Part shown: positions 1-11,880 of the stretch, piece after piece
How the letters are laid out: the number at the start of each line of letters is the position of its first letter
Numbering within the stretch: position 1 is the first letter of the stretch
NCBI RefSeq assembly: GCF_014356525.2
Contig: NC_052516.1
Span: 21,594,257 to 21,658,256 of the forward strand
DNA: 64,000 nt
Direction of reading: 5' to 3'
Source: Nilaparvata lugens
Taxonomy: Eukaryota > Arthropoda > Insecta > Hemiptera > Delphacidae
Position numbers and translations under genes: made by a program
The notes under the pieces: generated by a model
Told to the model about the DNA's origin: nothing
The model's database searches: none
The model's input: the letters and a program-made list of their open reading frames with translations, nothing else

Positions 1-424
1 AGATTACTTAAATATGAATAAGCTACTCGTCCTTCAGGTTTTGTTATAATTAAATGGAACCCTATGTCGTCTCAACATGCAACTACCCTCCACATACTCT
101 TCCAAACATTACTTAATTAAACTCTAAAAAAATAGTAATTTGGTAGAAAGTTAATGGAAGTGAGTTGAAAACGCATAGGAAAAGGTCATGAAGTGACGTG
201 TGTGGAAGTTGGTCTCAAAGGAGAGTGCTTCGGTCATGTCCCAATTAATTATATCTCGTGAGGAAGATTGCGCCCTTGCTGTACTGGGCTAATCTAATTA
301 TAAAGTTATTTGCAAATGTCAGTCTGAAAGGAAAGTGAAACTGACCCCTTCAGTGATAGGACCTGTATTATAATTTTAAATATAAAAATATAGAATCACC
401 AGTAGGGCTACCTTTTTCATTTTC
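1..424. other. AT-rich DNA, nothing recognised
   Basis: I see no open frame of interest, no repeat shared with the rest of the window and no RNA gene here. Confidence 0.5.
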
Positions 425-593
425 TTAAGGTGTGTACAGATATACGCGCCGCTAACATGAGCAATTCACTTTTAATCAGCTGATTATATCTGTATTTTTA
501 CAGAAACGGTAAGATACAGATATAAAAATCTTGGCATCAGCTGAATAAAGTTAATTGCTCATGTTCGCGGCGCGTAAATCTGTACGCACCTTT
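425..593. mobile_element. TTAA-type MITE, palindromic
   Basis: The ends are inverted copies: AAGGTGTGTACAGATATACG at the left and, reversed, the same motif (AAGGTGCGTACAGATTTACG) at the right, each running on into GCGCCGC. A second inverted pair (ATGAGCAATT and AATTGCTCAT) lies inside. The left end abuts TTAA and the right end TTTA, so a TTAA target duplication is likely but one side has mutated. The element at 13733-13942 has the same ends with a different, GC-rich interior. No transposase is encoded. TTAA targets suggest mobilisation by a piggyBac-like enzyme; this is inference. Confidence 0.75.
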
Positions 594-1087
594 AGATGAC
601 GCGACCTGTTTCGGCTATCCATGTAAGAAAATAATTAGGGTACTATTGATACAATTTTGTGTAATAAAGTGTAACAGGTAAACCTAAACAAATAAATTAA
701 AAATATTAGTAAAATATCCAACTGATAAAATGGTTTCATCGTATTATATTTCATAGTTTTTTGGTTTCTTCCTAGTATTTAGGTCGATGTGATTGGCAGT
801 TCTTGAACAATTCTTTTTCCATTTTCATGTTTGATTTTGATTGTAGAACAATTTCCCATTATTAGAAATTCGCAATTGGATGAGTGTATTGTTGTGTTTT
901 TATAAAGCAAAAATCTAATCAATTTATTCACAGATCAAAGACAATATAATGAAAAAATATACAAAACAAAATTGTGAATTTCAAATCCACATAGACGAGT
1001 CTGTGATTGGGGAAAAGTTCTACATAATAACATAATATTATAATAATACTTAGGATGAGGCCCACATAATCTCTTAGGCTTGTGCTT
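594..1087. other. AT-rich DNA, nothing recognised
   Basis: No gene and no repeat family could be recognised in this stretch. Confidence 0.45.
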
Positions 1088-1300
1088 GGGTAATGAGTGA
1101 GAGGGATGATAATGAGAGATGACGACTACTTTTTTTAGGTAATCGGCACCGACGGCTTATCGTCTCCTCTGGAGAACCCCGGCCGTATCTATGTGATTGT
1201 GCTATAGTCAAAAACTTTTGTCCCGGTCGAGATTCGAACTCTGGTGCTCTTGATTATTAGATACGCGCGTTATCACTTACTCCAACGAGCCACCCTTTAT
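1088..1300 (-). mobile_element. tRNA-derived SINE remnant
   Basis: Read on the minus strand from about 1300, a tRNA-like head begins GGGTGGCTCGTTGGAGTAAG and carries a box-B-like AGTTCGAATCTCG near 1231, spaced as in a pol III internal promoter. It is followed by a body containing CGATAAGCCGTCGGTGCCG. The tRNA arms do not close well enough to call a functional tRNA. The body resembles SINE bodies I recall from hemipterans; I cannot name the family. Confidence 0.55.
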
Positions 1301-2347
1301 ATAAATGAGATAAATGGTTAAACGATGAATGTTAAATTATTTATTATAAATAAATTAGGTAAATGATTAAACTTTAGGATATCATTAACATCAATACCAC
1401 ATATACCGTCTTTGTCTAATACCTATAAAATCTATACCTAATACCTATTAAATCTAATTAACCATAAATTTAATGATTCAGCAGATTTAATAAATAGTGT
1501 CCTAGAAATAGATCCTAAATCTCATCTATTGGAGAAACTAGAATACTGTATAGATAAATATTAGGAATTGATTTTCCAGTCGGAAAAATATCCTTGATCT
1601 TTCTGTGTCAATGACTACAGTTAAGTTTTAATTTCTATCAAAATTTGAAAAAGAATATTAATTATATTTTTCGTAGTGTTTACATTTTGATACAGTAATT
1701 CTAATTTGACACCATAACACAGCACACCATAATGTTTGTGAATTTTCATTTTCATCATACTCAAACCCATATTGCTTTCACCAGCTATAATATTTGCCAA
1801 TTTTCTCTGCAGAATATTATCAGGGTTGGCACTTTTCCCATCATGTTCTCCTCATTCAAAATTAAACGTAAACCTGACCTAACAGCGAACAAACACAATC
1901 GCCTTTTGAACCCTTGTCCTAATCTCTATAACACTTCAGTCCCTTGACGGTACACACACACTGACCTCTCGCCCTTTAAAAGGGACGATGTCGATGATAA
2001 ACGCGGAGAAAATGAGAAAATATCTGATTTTTTCACACAACTTGTAGTCTCAGGGGAGCGGACAGGGTTTTAGGGACATTGTATCAACAAAATTTAATCA
2101 TGGCGGTGCCGTCATGGATGTTTTTCTCTCTTTTTTGTTCTTTTGAGGATGTGATACATGAATTTGTCAAAGGCTGCATCATGTGAACCGCACTGCAGTG
2201 CAAGTTGTTCACTTTTTGCTGACCGCCCGTTTTTTTTTAGGGAGGGATTAACTGGATCTTCCTCTCATGTGAAGCTGTTGTTTGTGATAATTCCAAAACT
2301 GGTTGACTAAATACACCTTATATTTATTCAAATATTCACTTATTGAA
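1301..2347. other. AT-rich DNA, no gene seen
   Basis: Only short spurious open frames are present. A slightly more GC-balanced patch at about 1930-2130 is unique in the window and has no recognisable coding signal. Confidence 0.45.
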
Positions 2348-2707
2348 ATGAATCCATCTCTTTATTCAAATGCTAATTCGCATTTAATTAACTTTAATTA
2401 GCATTTGAATAAATGCATTCTCTATTTAATTCCATCCGTAACTGGTTGGCCGCTTTGGCTTCGTATAAAATGAGCGCTGCTATCCAGAGATTGTCAGTTT
2501 GGTGTAAGGGTAAGCATTCCTGACTAGCAATTGGGAGGTACCGGGTTCGATTCCCGGGCTGGCAACTAATTTTTGGATAGTAGTTCTCATCGAATTTCCA
2601 TCCAGCTGTTAACCCTGTTGTCAATGTCTGCAGTAGCAGAGGTCTTCGGGGTGATTTGCAGCATTTATTTGGGATTTTCGTTAAATAATAATTATGAATC
2701 CATCTCT
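2348..2707 (+). mobile_element. Fold-back SINE, copy 1 with 14-bp target duplications
   Basis: The element is bracketed by two perfect copies of ATGAATCCATCTCT (2348-2361 and 2694-2707). The interior starts with a 17-bp perfect inverted repeat (TTATTCAAATGCTAATT and its complement, 2362-2412). It continues through GCGCTGCTATCCAGAG into a tRNA-like head at about 2490-2567, with box A near TGGTGTAAGGG and box B GGTTCGATTCC at 2544-2554. It ends with a tail holding TCTTCGGGGTGATTTGCAGC. The same head and tail recur at 45494-45940, and tail-only pieces at 22195-22391, 38983-39105, 40740-40800 and 53777-53870. The long target duplication is typical of LINE-mediated insertion. Confidence 0.82.
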
Positions 2708-2744
2708 CCCAAATATTTATTCAAATATTGCTCACTTATTGGAA

Positions 2745-2905
2745 GAATTCAATGAATGAATGAATAATGAATTTTATTGCCAAATACAAGAAATATTTTT
2801 ACAAACAAAATAATCATTAAATAACAATAGTTTTTGGCGTGACTGGAAAAAGAAGCCTTGTGCTCCAGCCATGAGTTCTAAAAATAAGAAATAAATTTTT
2901 TAATC
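2745..2905 (-). repeat. LINE 3'-tail-like sequence
   Basis: The block opens with a simple AATG repeat followed by AATTTTATTGCCAAATACAA, the look of a LINE 3' end inserted in minus orientation. It ends directly beside the next repeat. No coding part remains. Confidence 0.45.
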
Positions 2906-2907
2906 CA

Positions 2908-3282
2908 ACTAGTAGTTCTGTGAACAGTAGACCCCACGCAGTATTCTCATCCACAAGTACCCGATTGAAACTATAGACCTTATGGAAATACAGCAATAGA
3001 CTGGCTTCTCCACACAGCTGATTTATGATAAATAATATTCTATAGTCTGTTTTTTACTCTTATATTGGCGTATGAAGGAGACTCCTTTTTCCTTTTATAT
3101 TATCCTTGAAAAGCAAAATTTCCAAAAACCTTGTATATTCGTCGACGCGTAATTAAAGAAGGAACATATACTACTTGTCAAATTTCATGCAAATCTATTA
3201 CCGCGTTTCGCCGTAAATGCGCAACATATAAACATGCCAAACCGTCGACTTGAATCCTAGACCTCACTTCGCTCGGTCAATA
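2908..3282 (-). mobile_element. GACCGAGCG dispersed element, minus copy
   Basis: Read on the minus strand it starts TTGACCGAGCGAAGTGAGGT and ends CTACTAGT. Conserved inner motifs are CATTTACGGCGAAACGCGGT and TACTGCGTGAGGTCTACTGT. Other copies are at 14357-14775, 15449-15827 and 29242-30295 (split). No terminal inverted repeat, poly-A tail or open frame is visible, so the class is open. The element is too short to be autonomous. Confidence 0.75.
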
Positions 3283-3675
3283 ACAGCAGTAATTCATTTC
3301 TCATCATTGAATTGAAAGATTGAAATGTTCGTTATTATTGAAATGCGCAGTTTTTCTCAGTATTTTGGCTCATCTATTCTCTTGAATGCATTAACTATCA
3401 GTTTTGGCTACTTGTGCTGTTTCTCTCACCTTTTGTTCTCTTCAAAGATCTCTATCTCTATTCTCTTCTCTCCCTCTTCTTCTTATTCTTACTATTCTTC
3501 TTTTTCTTCCTCCTCTTCTTCTCCTTCTTCTTCATCTTCTTCTTCTTCTTCTTTCTTCTTCTTCTTCTTCTTTTTCTTCTTCAACATCTCCTTCTTATTC
3601 TTCTTCTTCTTTTCCTTCGCCTCCTCCTTCTTGTTCTACTACCTGTGTCTGCTTCTCCACAATTAGTTGCTATTG
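3283..3675 (+). repeat. Pyrimidine-rich tract, decayed TTC repeat
   Basis: From about 3430 to 3655 the plus strand is almost wholly C and T with runs of TTC. All three frames stay open and give Ser/Phe/Leu-only peptides, the signature of a microsatellite and not of a gene. Confidence 0.8.
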
Positions 3676-4420
3676 TTTAGTAGAAGACGTATGATAATAG
3701 TAAAAAGGTGTTTGAAATATTTGTACAGGTGCCAGAGATGTGTTTAAATCACACCCAACAATAGACGAATGCGCGCTCAGTTCACAAAGCAATGATAGTA
3801 CTGTCATAGTAAAGTCTAAATTCCTGCTGCAGAGTTTAAACTGTGTTGTGATTTATTTGGCTGTTGAAATAAATATTTGCATATAAGAAACCTTTGATAA
3901 CTAATAGTACAAATTTTATATAGTCCATTCTATATGTTCAACTAGAGAAATTGCAGAAGGCAATATTTTCTTGATGATTTGGAGTTGGAAATCGCGCCAT
4001 TTGGTGGAATTTTGACATCAAAAACACTTCACTTGAATGGGCTACTGTTTTACAAACTAATAAAAACAATATGAAAACTTTATGTATAAAGGGTACTTGA
4101 AGTTTTCATCTTCTTCTTCTTTCCAGGATATAATTATATAGTATATACACACCTGTTCCGGTTTCAAAGGATATAATTATTTATTTTACCATCTTTTCAG
4201 AGGTCTGCCAATATCCCTTCTACCGTAGGATCTATATTTCATGACGACCTTTGGTATCCTAGTATCTTCAATTCTATCTAGCATTCTAAAGTTTTCATAT
4301 TGTTTTTATTAATTTTGACATTGTATACCTGAAAGTGAAAATGTATTACTCAAATTTAAATTCAGTTCTGATGAGGGATATTCAGAGAACAGTGTAAATC
4401 AGTTTAGATCAGATAGTACT
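3676..4420. other. No gene seen
   Basis: AT-rich sequence with a short pair of related segments around 4045-4150 and 4280-4310. Nothing coding is recognised. Confidence 0.4.
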
Positions 4421-4595
4421 ATAATGAGATTCACTTGAAATTTTCAGCATTTCGTATACATAAAATTATTGCTTGCCATTCAGATAATGCTGTCAAGTAA
4501 ATTTGAATGCTGACTGTGTCAGTATAAGATAACTTAGAAGTATTAAAGTTTTTTCTAAAGAAATGCTGTCTGTTTGAAGTGAATATCAATCTTTT
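4421..4595. repeat. CTGTCAG hairpin repeat, degenerate pair
   Basis: Diverged members of the family described at 57141-57326. Flanks such as GAGATTCACTTGAAATTTTC and GTTTGAAGTGAATAT mark the outer edges, with CTGTCA and TGCTGAC cores inside. Confidence 0.5.
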
Positions 4596-4611
4596 AGCTT
4601 GGATTATTCAT

Positions 4612-4835
4612 AGCAGGTAACCCGTGCTCCGCAAGCGTCTATTTTAAAACTTGACAAACTGATAACTTGACGTAATGAAGAATCAAAAATAGACCTATAA
4701 CCATCCTCGGTTAATTAATAATCTATATGCAAAATTTCATGTTAATCAGTCCAGTAGTTCCGACGTGAGGATTCGTCAAACATAATTTTCTTATCCCGTA
4801 CGTGTATAAGCCAGTTCCTTCCTTCATTATAGTAG
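4612..4835 (+). repeat. CCCGTGCTCCGC dispersed repeat
   Basis: Contains GTAACCCGTGCTCCGCAAG near the left end, AACTTGACAAACTG inside and CGTGTATAAGCCAGTTC near the right end. A second copy in the same orientation lies at 16697-16940. No coding capacity or terminal repeats are visible. Confidence 0.6.
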
Positions 4836-5405
4836 AGACATCTTCAGGAAGTAGAGGCAATTGCTCCTATTTGTTCTTGTTTTACTTCTACCTCCTTGTT
4901 ATCTTCTTCTCTTTCTCTCTCTACCTCTACTTCTCCTCTTCCCACTCCTCCTTTTGCTCTCTATAATAATTAGGCGGCGGTCGCAGTTGTAGTGAAATTG
5001 AAACATCTGTGCCACAATTTGAATTAGAGCAAGCGTTGAATACAATTATTCAAATTTTCTCCGCCCACAAAACACAATCAAATTACTCAAGTCACCGTAA
5101 ATGCTTAACAACTTAAGCAATAACGATTTATGTCATAAAAGTTGCATTTTGTAAATATAAGCCTGTATTTCCATAAGAATAGGTCAAGGATGTATTTCAT
5201 CACTGGAAAATTTTCATTTCATCAATGAAAACACTGGAATGTTGTCAGGAGTATCAATAATTTAATGTAAAATTACATACATGTTTCGACGTTTTATTTA
5301 CTTCTTAAAACATACAATTTATTGCTTTCATCGAGTATAGATATCACAACATCTCACCAACAATAGTAACTGAAAATTTTGAGATACAGTACCTTCAACA
5401 TGTTT
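4836..5405. other. No gene; short pyrimidine tract
   Basis: A pyrimidine-rich patch occupies about 4880-4970. The rest is unremarkable AT-rich DNA with a short inverted pair near 5208-5240 (TTTTCATTTCATCA and TGATGAAA-like). Confidence 0.4.
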
Positions 5406-5580
5406 TGAACTCAATCAATCAATCAATAGTTTATTTTCCTTCATACAATGCATACATGAATGTCTATAATTACATAAATACAATTGACAATTAACAAAAT
5501 AAGTTAAAAGTATAATTATATTATTATTAAATACGGAAAGTCCCTGAAAAGGTTAAAAACCTGTGCGCAGGGGCAAATGA
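5406..5580 (-). repeat. LINE/SINE 3' tail, minus orientation
   Basis: Starts with a tandem TCAA repeat (5412-5427), followed by TAGTTTATTTTCCTTCATAC. This tetranucleotide tail is how several retroelement ends in this window finish (compare 30718 and 58320). No open frame is attached. Confidence 0.5.
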
Positions 5581-5969
5581 ACTCACATGTTACCCGTGTG
5601 GTTTGGGACACTCATCATTTCGGTGATGTACTTATTGTATGAACTAATAAAGAATACTTATGAAGTAAATATGATACAATATCATGTAATACGGAAATTA
5701 TTAATCTATGTTGAACTTCATAGCATATTACATGTGTTCTCTCTCCCTTTGAGAGCTTTTTGTGGATGAAAAATCATTGAAAATTATAGTAGGAGGTAAA
5801 AAGCAGAAAACGGATATGAACTCCATTCTCGTCTGTATGGAAGTAGGCGTAATATTCAGACCAGAATTGGAGATTCGCTGGATTGCTTGATATTGAATAA
5901 TAAATTAGGATGCGAAGAGTAGCAGCTTCATCTTGATCCCTGGAGAACTATTATTTCGATCGGACTGAC
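5581..5969. other. No gene seen
   Basis: Unique-looking AT-rich DNA; a 60-codon open frame here has no recognisable content. Confidence 0.4.
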
Positions 5970-7190
5970 ATGACCGCCTACTTGTTCTTGATTTCGTTTC
6001 CGTGTCTTCTTTTTCTCTTCCCTTTTCTTTTTCCCTCTCATTCTCATTTCTTTTGGTGTTCCTTGTTCACTCTTTATCATTCAAAAGCACCCTTCTTCCC
6101 TCTCAATTATCGTAATCCAGTATACCAATTTTTCAGTTTCTTTTTCGTCTCATTCTTCAACTTTTCCTCCAAACTTCTGATTTTATATCTCCCCCATATA
6201 ATCTCCAATCGCTCTCCGTTTCTTTTCTATTTCTCTCGCCAATTTTATTTTTTACAAATACTCCCTTTCTCTTGTTTCTCTCACTTCTCGTGTTACTCTC
6301 TCCAATCATTCTCTTAAGTTTCACGATATTATTGTAGATGGATATTGAGGTAGAGATAATGTCAATAAAGATGGTCCTCTTTATTAAAGATGACGATTAT
6401 CGCCTAGCCATTTCTTCTCGAATTCTTGTTTCTACAATCATGATCTTTCCTCCTTCTCCTCACGTGATTCTTTCTTCACTCATGTTCATACTTCTTCTTT
6501 GTCTCATTTCATACTTTACTACTAAGTTCCCCCCACCCCTTTATACTAGTGTTTAGTCTCCTTTTTTCTTTACCTTTATGACAACAATATTTCTTCTTAC
6601 CTTCCTCCTCCTCTACGTCTTCTTCTATCATCATCTTCATCTCTTCAACTTCTATCTCATGTTATCTGCTATTTCTCGTTCAATATACATCTTTTTTTTT
6701 TATCTTCAATCCTTTATTCTACCAGACACTGTAACTTTTGAAGTCAATTGATGTATTTTCTTCTTTATTATTATATTATATTCTTATATTCTCATTTATT
6801 ATTTCTTATTTATTATATTCTCTCCTTTATTCTTTACTATTACTCTTCTTCTGAAGAGTATTGAAGTCAATACTCCTCAAATTTCTAATTATGTTTTTTC
6901 ACTTTGATCAATACCACCACTTGTATTCTTCTTCTTCTTCTTCTCTCTCACCTTCTTCTCAAACTTCATTCTATCTTCTTGAAACCCTGAATTCTGGAAA
7001 CTTACTGAATTCTGAATTCCCACCCTGAAATCTCTTCGTCGAGAACTCTTCCTAATATTCTTTTTCTCGCTCACTTTCTCCTTGACCTATCATCTTCCTT
7101 CTCCCTCTGAATTTTTAACTCAAAGGAGAGGGCTCTTCATCTCCTCAATAATTCTCTCATATGAGAATCATTATTTTTCTTCTCCTGCCT
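5970..7190 (+). repeat. Pyrimidine-rich low-complexity region
   Basis: Long stretches of C and T with decayed TTC/TCC units, interrupted by short mixed segments. Open frames give Phe/Ser/Leu-rich peptides with no domain. Strand-asymmetric composition of this kind recurs through the first 13 kb. Confidence 0.7.
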
Positions 7191-7771
7191 TATTCTGTTC
7201 CTGATGCTATAATGACTTGTATCCGATTTTCTTCTGCTTCTGCAGATTATGATGATGTTGATACCGATCGCAATTTAGACTTGTGCCTCGAATCCAGCTT
7301 CGAAATTACTGTTGTTGCCAGTTGAGATGCAGTTCGATAGAATTTCGCTCGTAATATGAGATCACGTTTCTGTCTCTGAATAACAACTTTCTAGACTGCT
7401 GCATTGGAGGAGGAGGAGGAGGAGGTATTTGGATGCCAATTGTTGCACTAGTTGTTGGTTGGCCAATAATTGGACAGACAGTAGAAGTCTTGACCAATTG
7501 CAGAAGGTCATGGATTGAGAACTGTGATCTGCATTGCCTAAAACATTGAGATCCACAATAATTCAAAAAATCTGAAATTTTATTCAGCTACCTACTACAA
7601 TATTCAATGTACAGTATTTTGGGCAACTGTACTGAAATTTTGTATTGATCACTTTATAGAATTTGTATTTATAGAATTTTAGTTTGTGGTTACGAATCAC
7701 TTGTACATCTAGTTTAAATTTCAGTTCTAAATTTTTCCCGTCGCTTGAAATTAGTCAATGACAGCCTTGAC
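7191..7771. other. Mixed-composition DNA, no gene recognised
   Basis: An 86-codon frame on the minus strand (7306-7566) contains a Pro run made by a GGA trinucleotide repeat at 7404-7427. I see no family resemblance and treat it as non-coding. Confidence 0.4.
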
Positions 7772-7954
7772 TAGGCTGGTTACACACACATCGATTTTTA
7801 TCTGTACGATTTTTTGCCGTCATTATAAATTCTATTAGATTAAACAGATGATTTCAAACAGATGATGTGTGTCAGGTTCCATTTGATCAGATAGAATTCC
7901 TTAAGGATGTCAAAATATCGTACGAACAAAAATCGATGTGTTTGTTTAAACCCA
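7772..7954. mobile_element. Palindromic MITE (ACATCGATTTTT ends)
   Basis: Terminal inverted repeats: the left end has GGTTACACACACATCGATTT, the right end reversed has GTTTAAACAAACACATCGAT, and both continue inward to a GTACGAT motif. The centre contains a second, shorter inverted pair around GATTCTATTAGAT. No protein is encoded. Confidence 0.65.
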
Positions 7955-8164
7955 AACACAACATTTGAAACATTTTATCGACGGCCAGTTATTAAAAAAT
8001 CCTTGTCAAGAATAGCAGTATCATTGTGACTGTAGACAAATCCACTGGAACAAAACTGAATCCAAATAAATGAAACAGAATCTCTGTGGGAGTGATATTT
8101 ACATCTCTTTGTAATCCTGAGACCACTTTCTAACCATGTGCAAAGCCTATTTTCGAAACTATGG

Positions 8165-8362
8165 TGAAAAAGGCTTACTTCAAACTGTCAGCTCTCCTCA
8201 TAAATAGCATCAATACTTTGTTTTTAAGCAATTCTGACACTTTCAATTGAATCTCACCATAGCAATGAGTTTAAGATTCACTTTATTCAATCAGTACTCT
8301 ATATTGATAACATCAATGCGTCCCAATCCAACTGATTGTGACAGTATGTAGTGAATTTGACT
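8165..8362. repeat. CTGTCAG hairpin repeats, two units
   Basis: Two adjoining units. The first opens ACTTCAAACTGTCAGC and closes with a diverged TTCTGACACTTTC; the second closes ATTGTGACAGTATGTAG. The spacer motif AACATCAATGCGTCCCAATC matches the family spacer. Confidence 0.6.
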
Positions 8363-8528
8363 GTGGTGATGATGCATACAAAACGAAACTTGTTCTCCCA
8401 CATTGGATGGAGAAGCACCAGTTTATCTGTTTGACCCAATTTTGCACATCAACAAATCTCAATGTCGGCTCTTCAATACAAAACGATAATAATTCCAACA
8501 TCCTCTTATAGCAAGTTCTTCTTTTTCT

Positions 8529-8560
<32 letters not shown>

Positions 8561-9050
8561 TTCTTTTTTTCTCCCTTTTGTTCTTATTCCTTTACTTCTT
8601 CTTTTTCTTTTTCTCCTCCTTTGTTCTATTCCTTCTTCACCTCCCTTTTTCTTCTACTTTTTCTCTTCCTTTCCTCTTTTTCTTCTTTTTTTCCTCCTCC
8701 TTCCTCTTATCCTTCCTTCCTCTTCTCCTCCTTCTCCCTCTTTCTATCTCTTTATTCTTCTTCTCCTTCGCCTCCTCCTCACCCATTTTCTCTCCATCGT
8801 ATCTCTCCCCTTTCCACTTTTATCATCTTCTCATTCATTCTCCGCCTTGAAAATCTTCCACCTCTTTTTTGTCCTATCCCTTTCTCTTCTGCTATTTCTC
8901 TCTCTCTCTCTTCTCCAAGTTTGCCATTGAACTTGCTCATGTCGGTTCCGCTTAATCATTACTTTCTCCCGGCAAGTTTTGATATGTTTATCTTTAGCTT
9001 CATCCACTTTTTTCGCTTGTCTGTCGACTTTTTCCATGTTTTATAACCTT
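8363..9050 (+). repeat. Pyrimidine-rich tract
   Basis: From about 8510 the plus strand is dominated by TTC/TCC units to about 8930. The 194-codon frame across it is Ser/Phe/Pro-rich low complexity and was not called as a gene. Confidence 0.75.
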
Positions 9051-9337
9051 GTCGAACAATCTTCAAGGCATCAGTTTTCCGGTTATTCTACTCTGAATTT
9101 ATTTATATCTGGATCTTCATGATGTGAGTTCTTGCTCGTGAATTAGTGCAAGGGAAAGTGTGTTGAACTTGTTGGAAAATTATGAGTTGAGGATTCTATT
9201 CGCAAAAAAGTGTGACTTTGAAATCTTGAAATTTATGATTGTGTGCTACTTTTTGATTATAAAAAGTTGAGATTAAATTATGTTTCTGCAGTAACTGTAT
9301 TAATACATCATCACTTTCCTTCAAATCTTTAACACAT
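9051..9337. other. No gene seen
   Basis: AT-rich DNA between a pyrimidine tract and a MITE. Confidence 0.4.
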
Positions 9338-9492
9338 AGGCCCGGTTGCACAAAAGCCGGTTAAATTTTAACCGTTATTAAATCTCTTTATGAGAACCAA
9401 TCAGAGAAGGCGTTTTTGAAAAGACAGCTTCTCTGATTGGTTCTCATGGAATTAATAACGGTTAAAATTTAACCAGCTTTTGTGCTACCGGA
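9338..9492. mobile_element. MITE with AAAAGCCGGTTAAA inverted ends
   Basis: Left end CCGGTTGCACAAAAGCCGGT followed by TAAATTTTAACCGTTATTAA; the right end is its near-exact complement. A second inverted pair GAGAACCAATCAGAGAAG and CTTCTCTGATTGGTTCTC makes almost the whole element a hairpin. A related copy is at 38499-38632. Confidence 0.8.
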
Positions 9493-10310
9493 ACATAATA
9501 TAATTTAATGTAGAACTGCAAAAATATAATAAAAATATCATTAAATACCCTTTTTTATTTCATTAGTGAAATATGACACCAGACCTGATCACTCACCTAG
9601 CCAGGTCACTCGATATTATCATTATTTCATTAGTGCATTAATAATGTTTCAATCATGATAACCGATAATAGTAGTAGCTTCATATGGGAAAAGTTGATAC
9701 TGTAAGTCTTGATCCTGCTTAGAATTATATTTTTCCAGAAAGCTCTTGTTTGAAAGAGAATTTTCAATATGTGTAGCGTATAATATAATACTTTTTACGA
9801 TACTGTGTTAGTGGGTATATGTAATTCTCTCTCATCTTCCCAGATCTATTTAATTTCTACAGTGTGAAATTTCAATAGATGAGTATTTGATCTAAATGAA
9901 GAAATCTATCCAATCTAGTCACTCACGTACATTTTTATGAAACCAAATCAAAGCAATTCTCAAACCACAGTTCTAAGTCAATTCAAAGTACAGTTTTATG
10001 TTGATTCGAATGAAAAACTTTGAAGACATAATTATTTTCCCGTTACACGCACTACTGTTTATTGCTACTTTCTTTGGATCGCGACACTTTTATCTGCGGT
10101 TAGAGCTGCGCGTTTTTAACCGCCTTCCGTTCACGACAAACGTGACAAGCGTTCATGCAACCGCGATAGACATAAAGAAGATAGAGAGTGTGTGAGAGGG
10201 AGAAAGAATGAGAGAGTGGGAGAGTGAGTGAGAAGTAACAAGAAAGACAGACAACTGTGGATTGACAATGTCCATGAAGTCAAGAGTACAGACAGTTGTA
10301 CTTGTCTCAC
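9493..10310. other. Unique DNA, no gene recognised
   Basis: Contains a comparatively GC-balanced island at about 10040-10190 with no repeat kinship in this window and no convincing open frame. It could be regulatory; nothing in the sequence shows that. Confidence 0.35.
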
Positions 10311-11455
10311 AATTTACGGAGTTTTTTTTCTACTTCGTTGTTTGTGTCTTTACCTTCTTTATTTTCTTATTTATTGGTCTTCTACTAATGTACTACTCTA
10401 TTCTACTGGTTCTCTTTCCCTCTTCTCCTTTTTTATCTTGTTTATTCTCCACTTTTTGGAAGAATACTTTTTTATCTTGATTATTCTTTCCTTTTAGTGA
10501 ATTTGATATTTTTTACTTTCCTTGCCCTATTACTTCCTCGTATTTGCAAATATGTTGCCGCCAATCGTCATTATGTTATTCCCCTAAATTATTCTCGTTT
10601 GAGAATGAGGCTCACAGTTCAATGAGCAAGGAAAGTTGTGTGAGTGTACCACACCAGATTTTTTATCTTCTCACTTATTTCAATTTTCTCCTCATCCTCT
10701 TCTACACATTCCATATTGTTTATCTTCATTTAATTTATCTTTATCATTTATATATAATTTGTTGCCTTTATTTATTACTCATTATCTTATTTCCCCCTGT
10801 TATTCATCTTGTTCTATGTTCTTGTTACTTATTCTTCTCTTCTTCAAATTGTTCTTGTCTTTTTCCTGATTCAGTTACTCTTCAACTCTTTTAGGCTACC
10901 TTCTTTCACTTACTCTTTTACGATACTTACAACCTCCACCAGTTTTAGTTCTTCTTATGTCGCCTCGGATGTATTTATCATCATCATCATTATCTTCATT
11001 TTAGGTCTTCTTCATATCCAACTTTCATCTTTCTCATGTTATTCTTTTCACCCTTGAGTTTATTGTTGTCCTTCCTGTCTCCTACGACATCCTATCATTT
11101 TCATACTTTATAACATTACTTCCTCTTTCTTCTCTTTTCATTATCTCATTTTTGCTCTTTAAATAATCTTTTTTGTATTATCTTTGTCCTATTCTTACTC
11201 TCCCAGTTATTTCCCTCAATTCTTATCTTTAATCCCTATTCTATATTGTTTCTCTTCTCTTACTTTCCTGTCTTTATTTCTTCTTCTCTTTATTCCACTT
11301 ATTCTATTTCTTCCTTTTATCACTACCAACGTTTTCCTTCCTTTTCTCTTCTCCTCCTCATTCTATCCCTTCCTCTTCATCACTATCAAGAAACAGTTAA
11401 ACAGAAAATAATGTCCTCCCACAATCCATTCCAGGATCTTTTTTTCTATTAGTTC
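10311..11455 (+). repeat. Pyrimidine-rich low-complexity region, 1.1 kb
   Basis: One of the longest polypyrimidine-biased stretches of the window, with degenerate TTC/TTA units and few purines. The open frames in it are Leu/Phe/Ser-rich by composition alone. Confidence 0.75.
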
Positions 11456-11880
11456 CTTCTCTTGTAAAAGTATTTGTAAAAAAAAACACCAACAGTTATT
11501 TTGTACTTTATGAGCCGCTAGCTACTGAATGACAGAATGATGACTCTTTATAAAACAACCTCAATTGAACTAATGCTGACAATTTACCGTGAATCCAACC
11601 AGAGAATAGTCTACATAGTTGCTAAGCGTTATTGCATTGACTCCATTGAATTGCCTGCAAAATGGATCTTAGCTACTTCCTACAATTTCTTTCTCTTTTT
11701 TTGTATCATCGTGTCCACATAAACGGTTGTTCCCACACAGCTCAATGTGGGAAACGTCTCTTCACCGTTAGCTGTAATTAAAAAATGAACAGTATACCAC
11801 CATTGTCGAGATTATATCCTAGGGAAACTGAGATATAGTTCCAGAGATATAGTTATGGTACTTATCAATTATTTTCCATT
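11456..11880. other. No gene seen
   Basis: Mixed AT-rich DNA without recognised elements. Confidence 0.4.

Noticed and set aside
2490..2567. A functional tRNA gene with good A and B boxes
   Set aside because: The same sequence recurs at 45722-45796 within a SINE, the acceptor arm does not close and there is no pol III terminator right after it.
2908..3282. Helitron identity for the GACCGAGCG family because of the CTAGT edge
   Set aside because: The other edge does not begin with TC in either orientation, and the candidate 3' hairpin (GTTCACAGAAC) is only four base pairs long.
8462..9046. A 194-codon open frame, the longest on the track scale
   Set aside because: It is made of Ser/Phe/Leu/Pro from a decayed TTC/TCC microsatellite; neighbouring registers are open too. 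The same applies to the long frames at 3325-3694, 12409-13012, 25294-25860, 44513-45525, 46051-46317 and 58269-58766.
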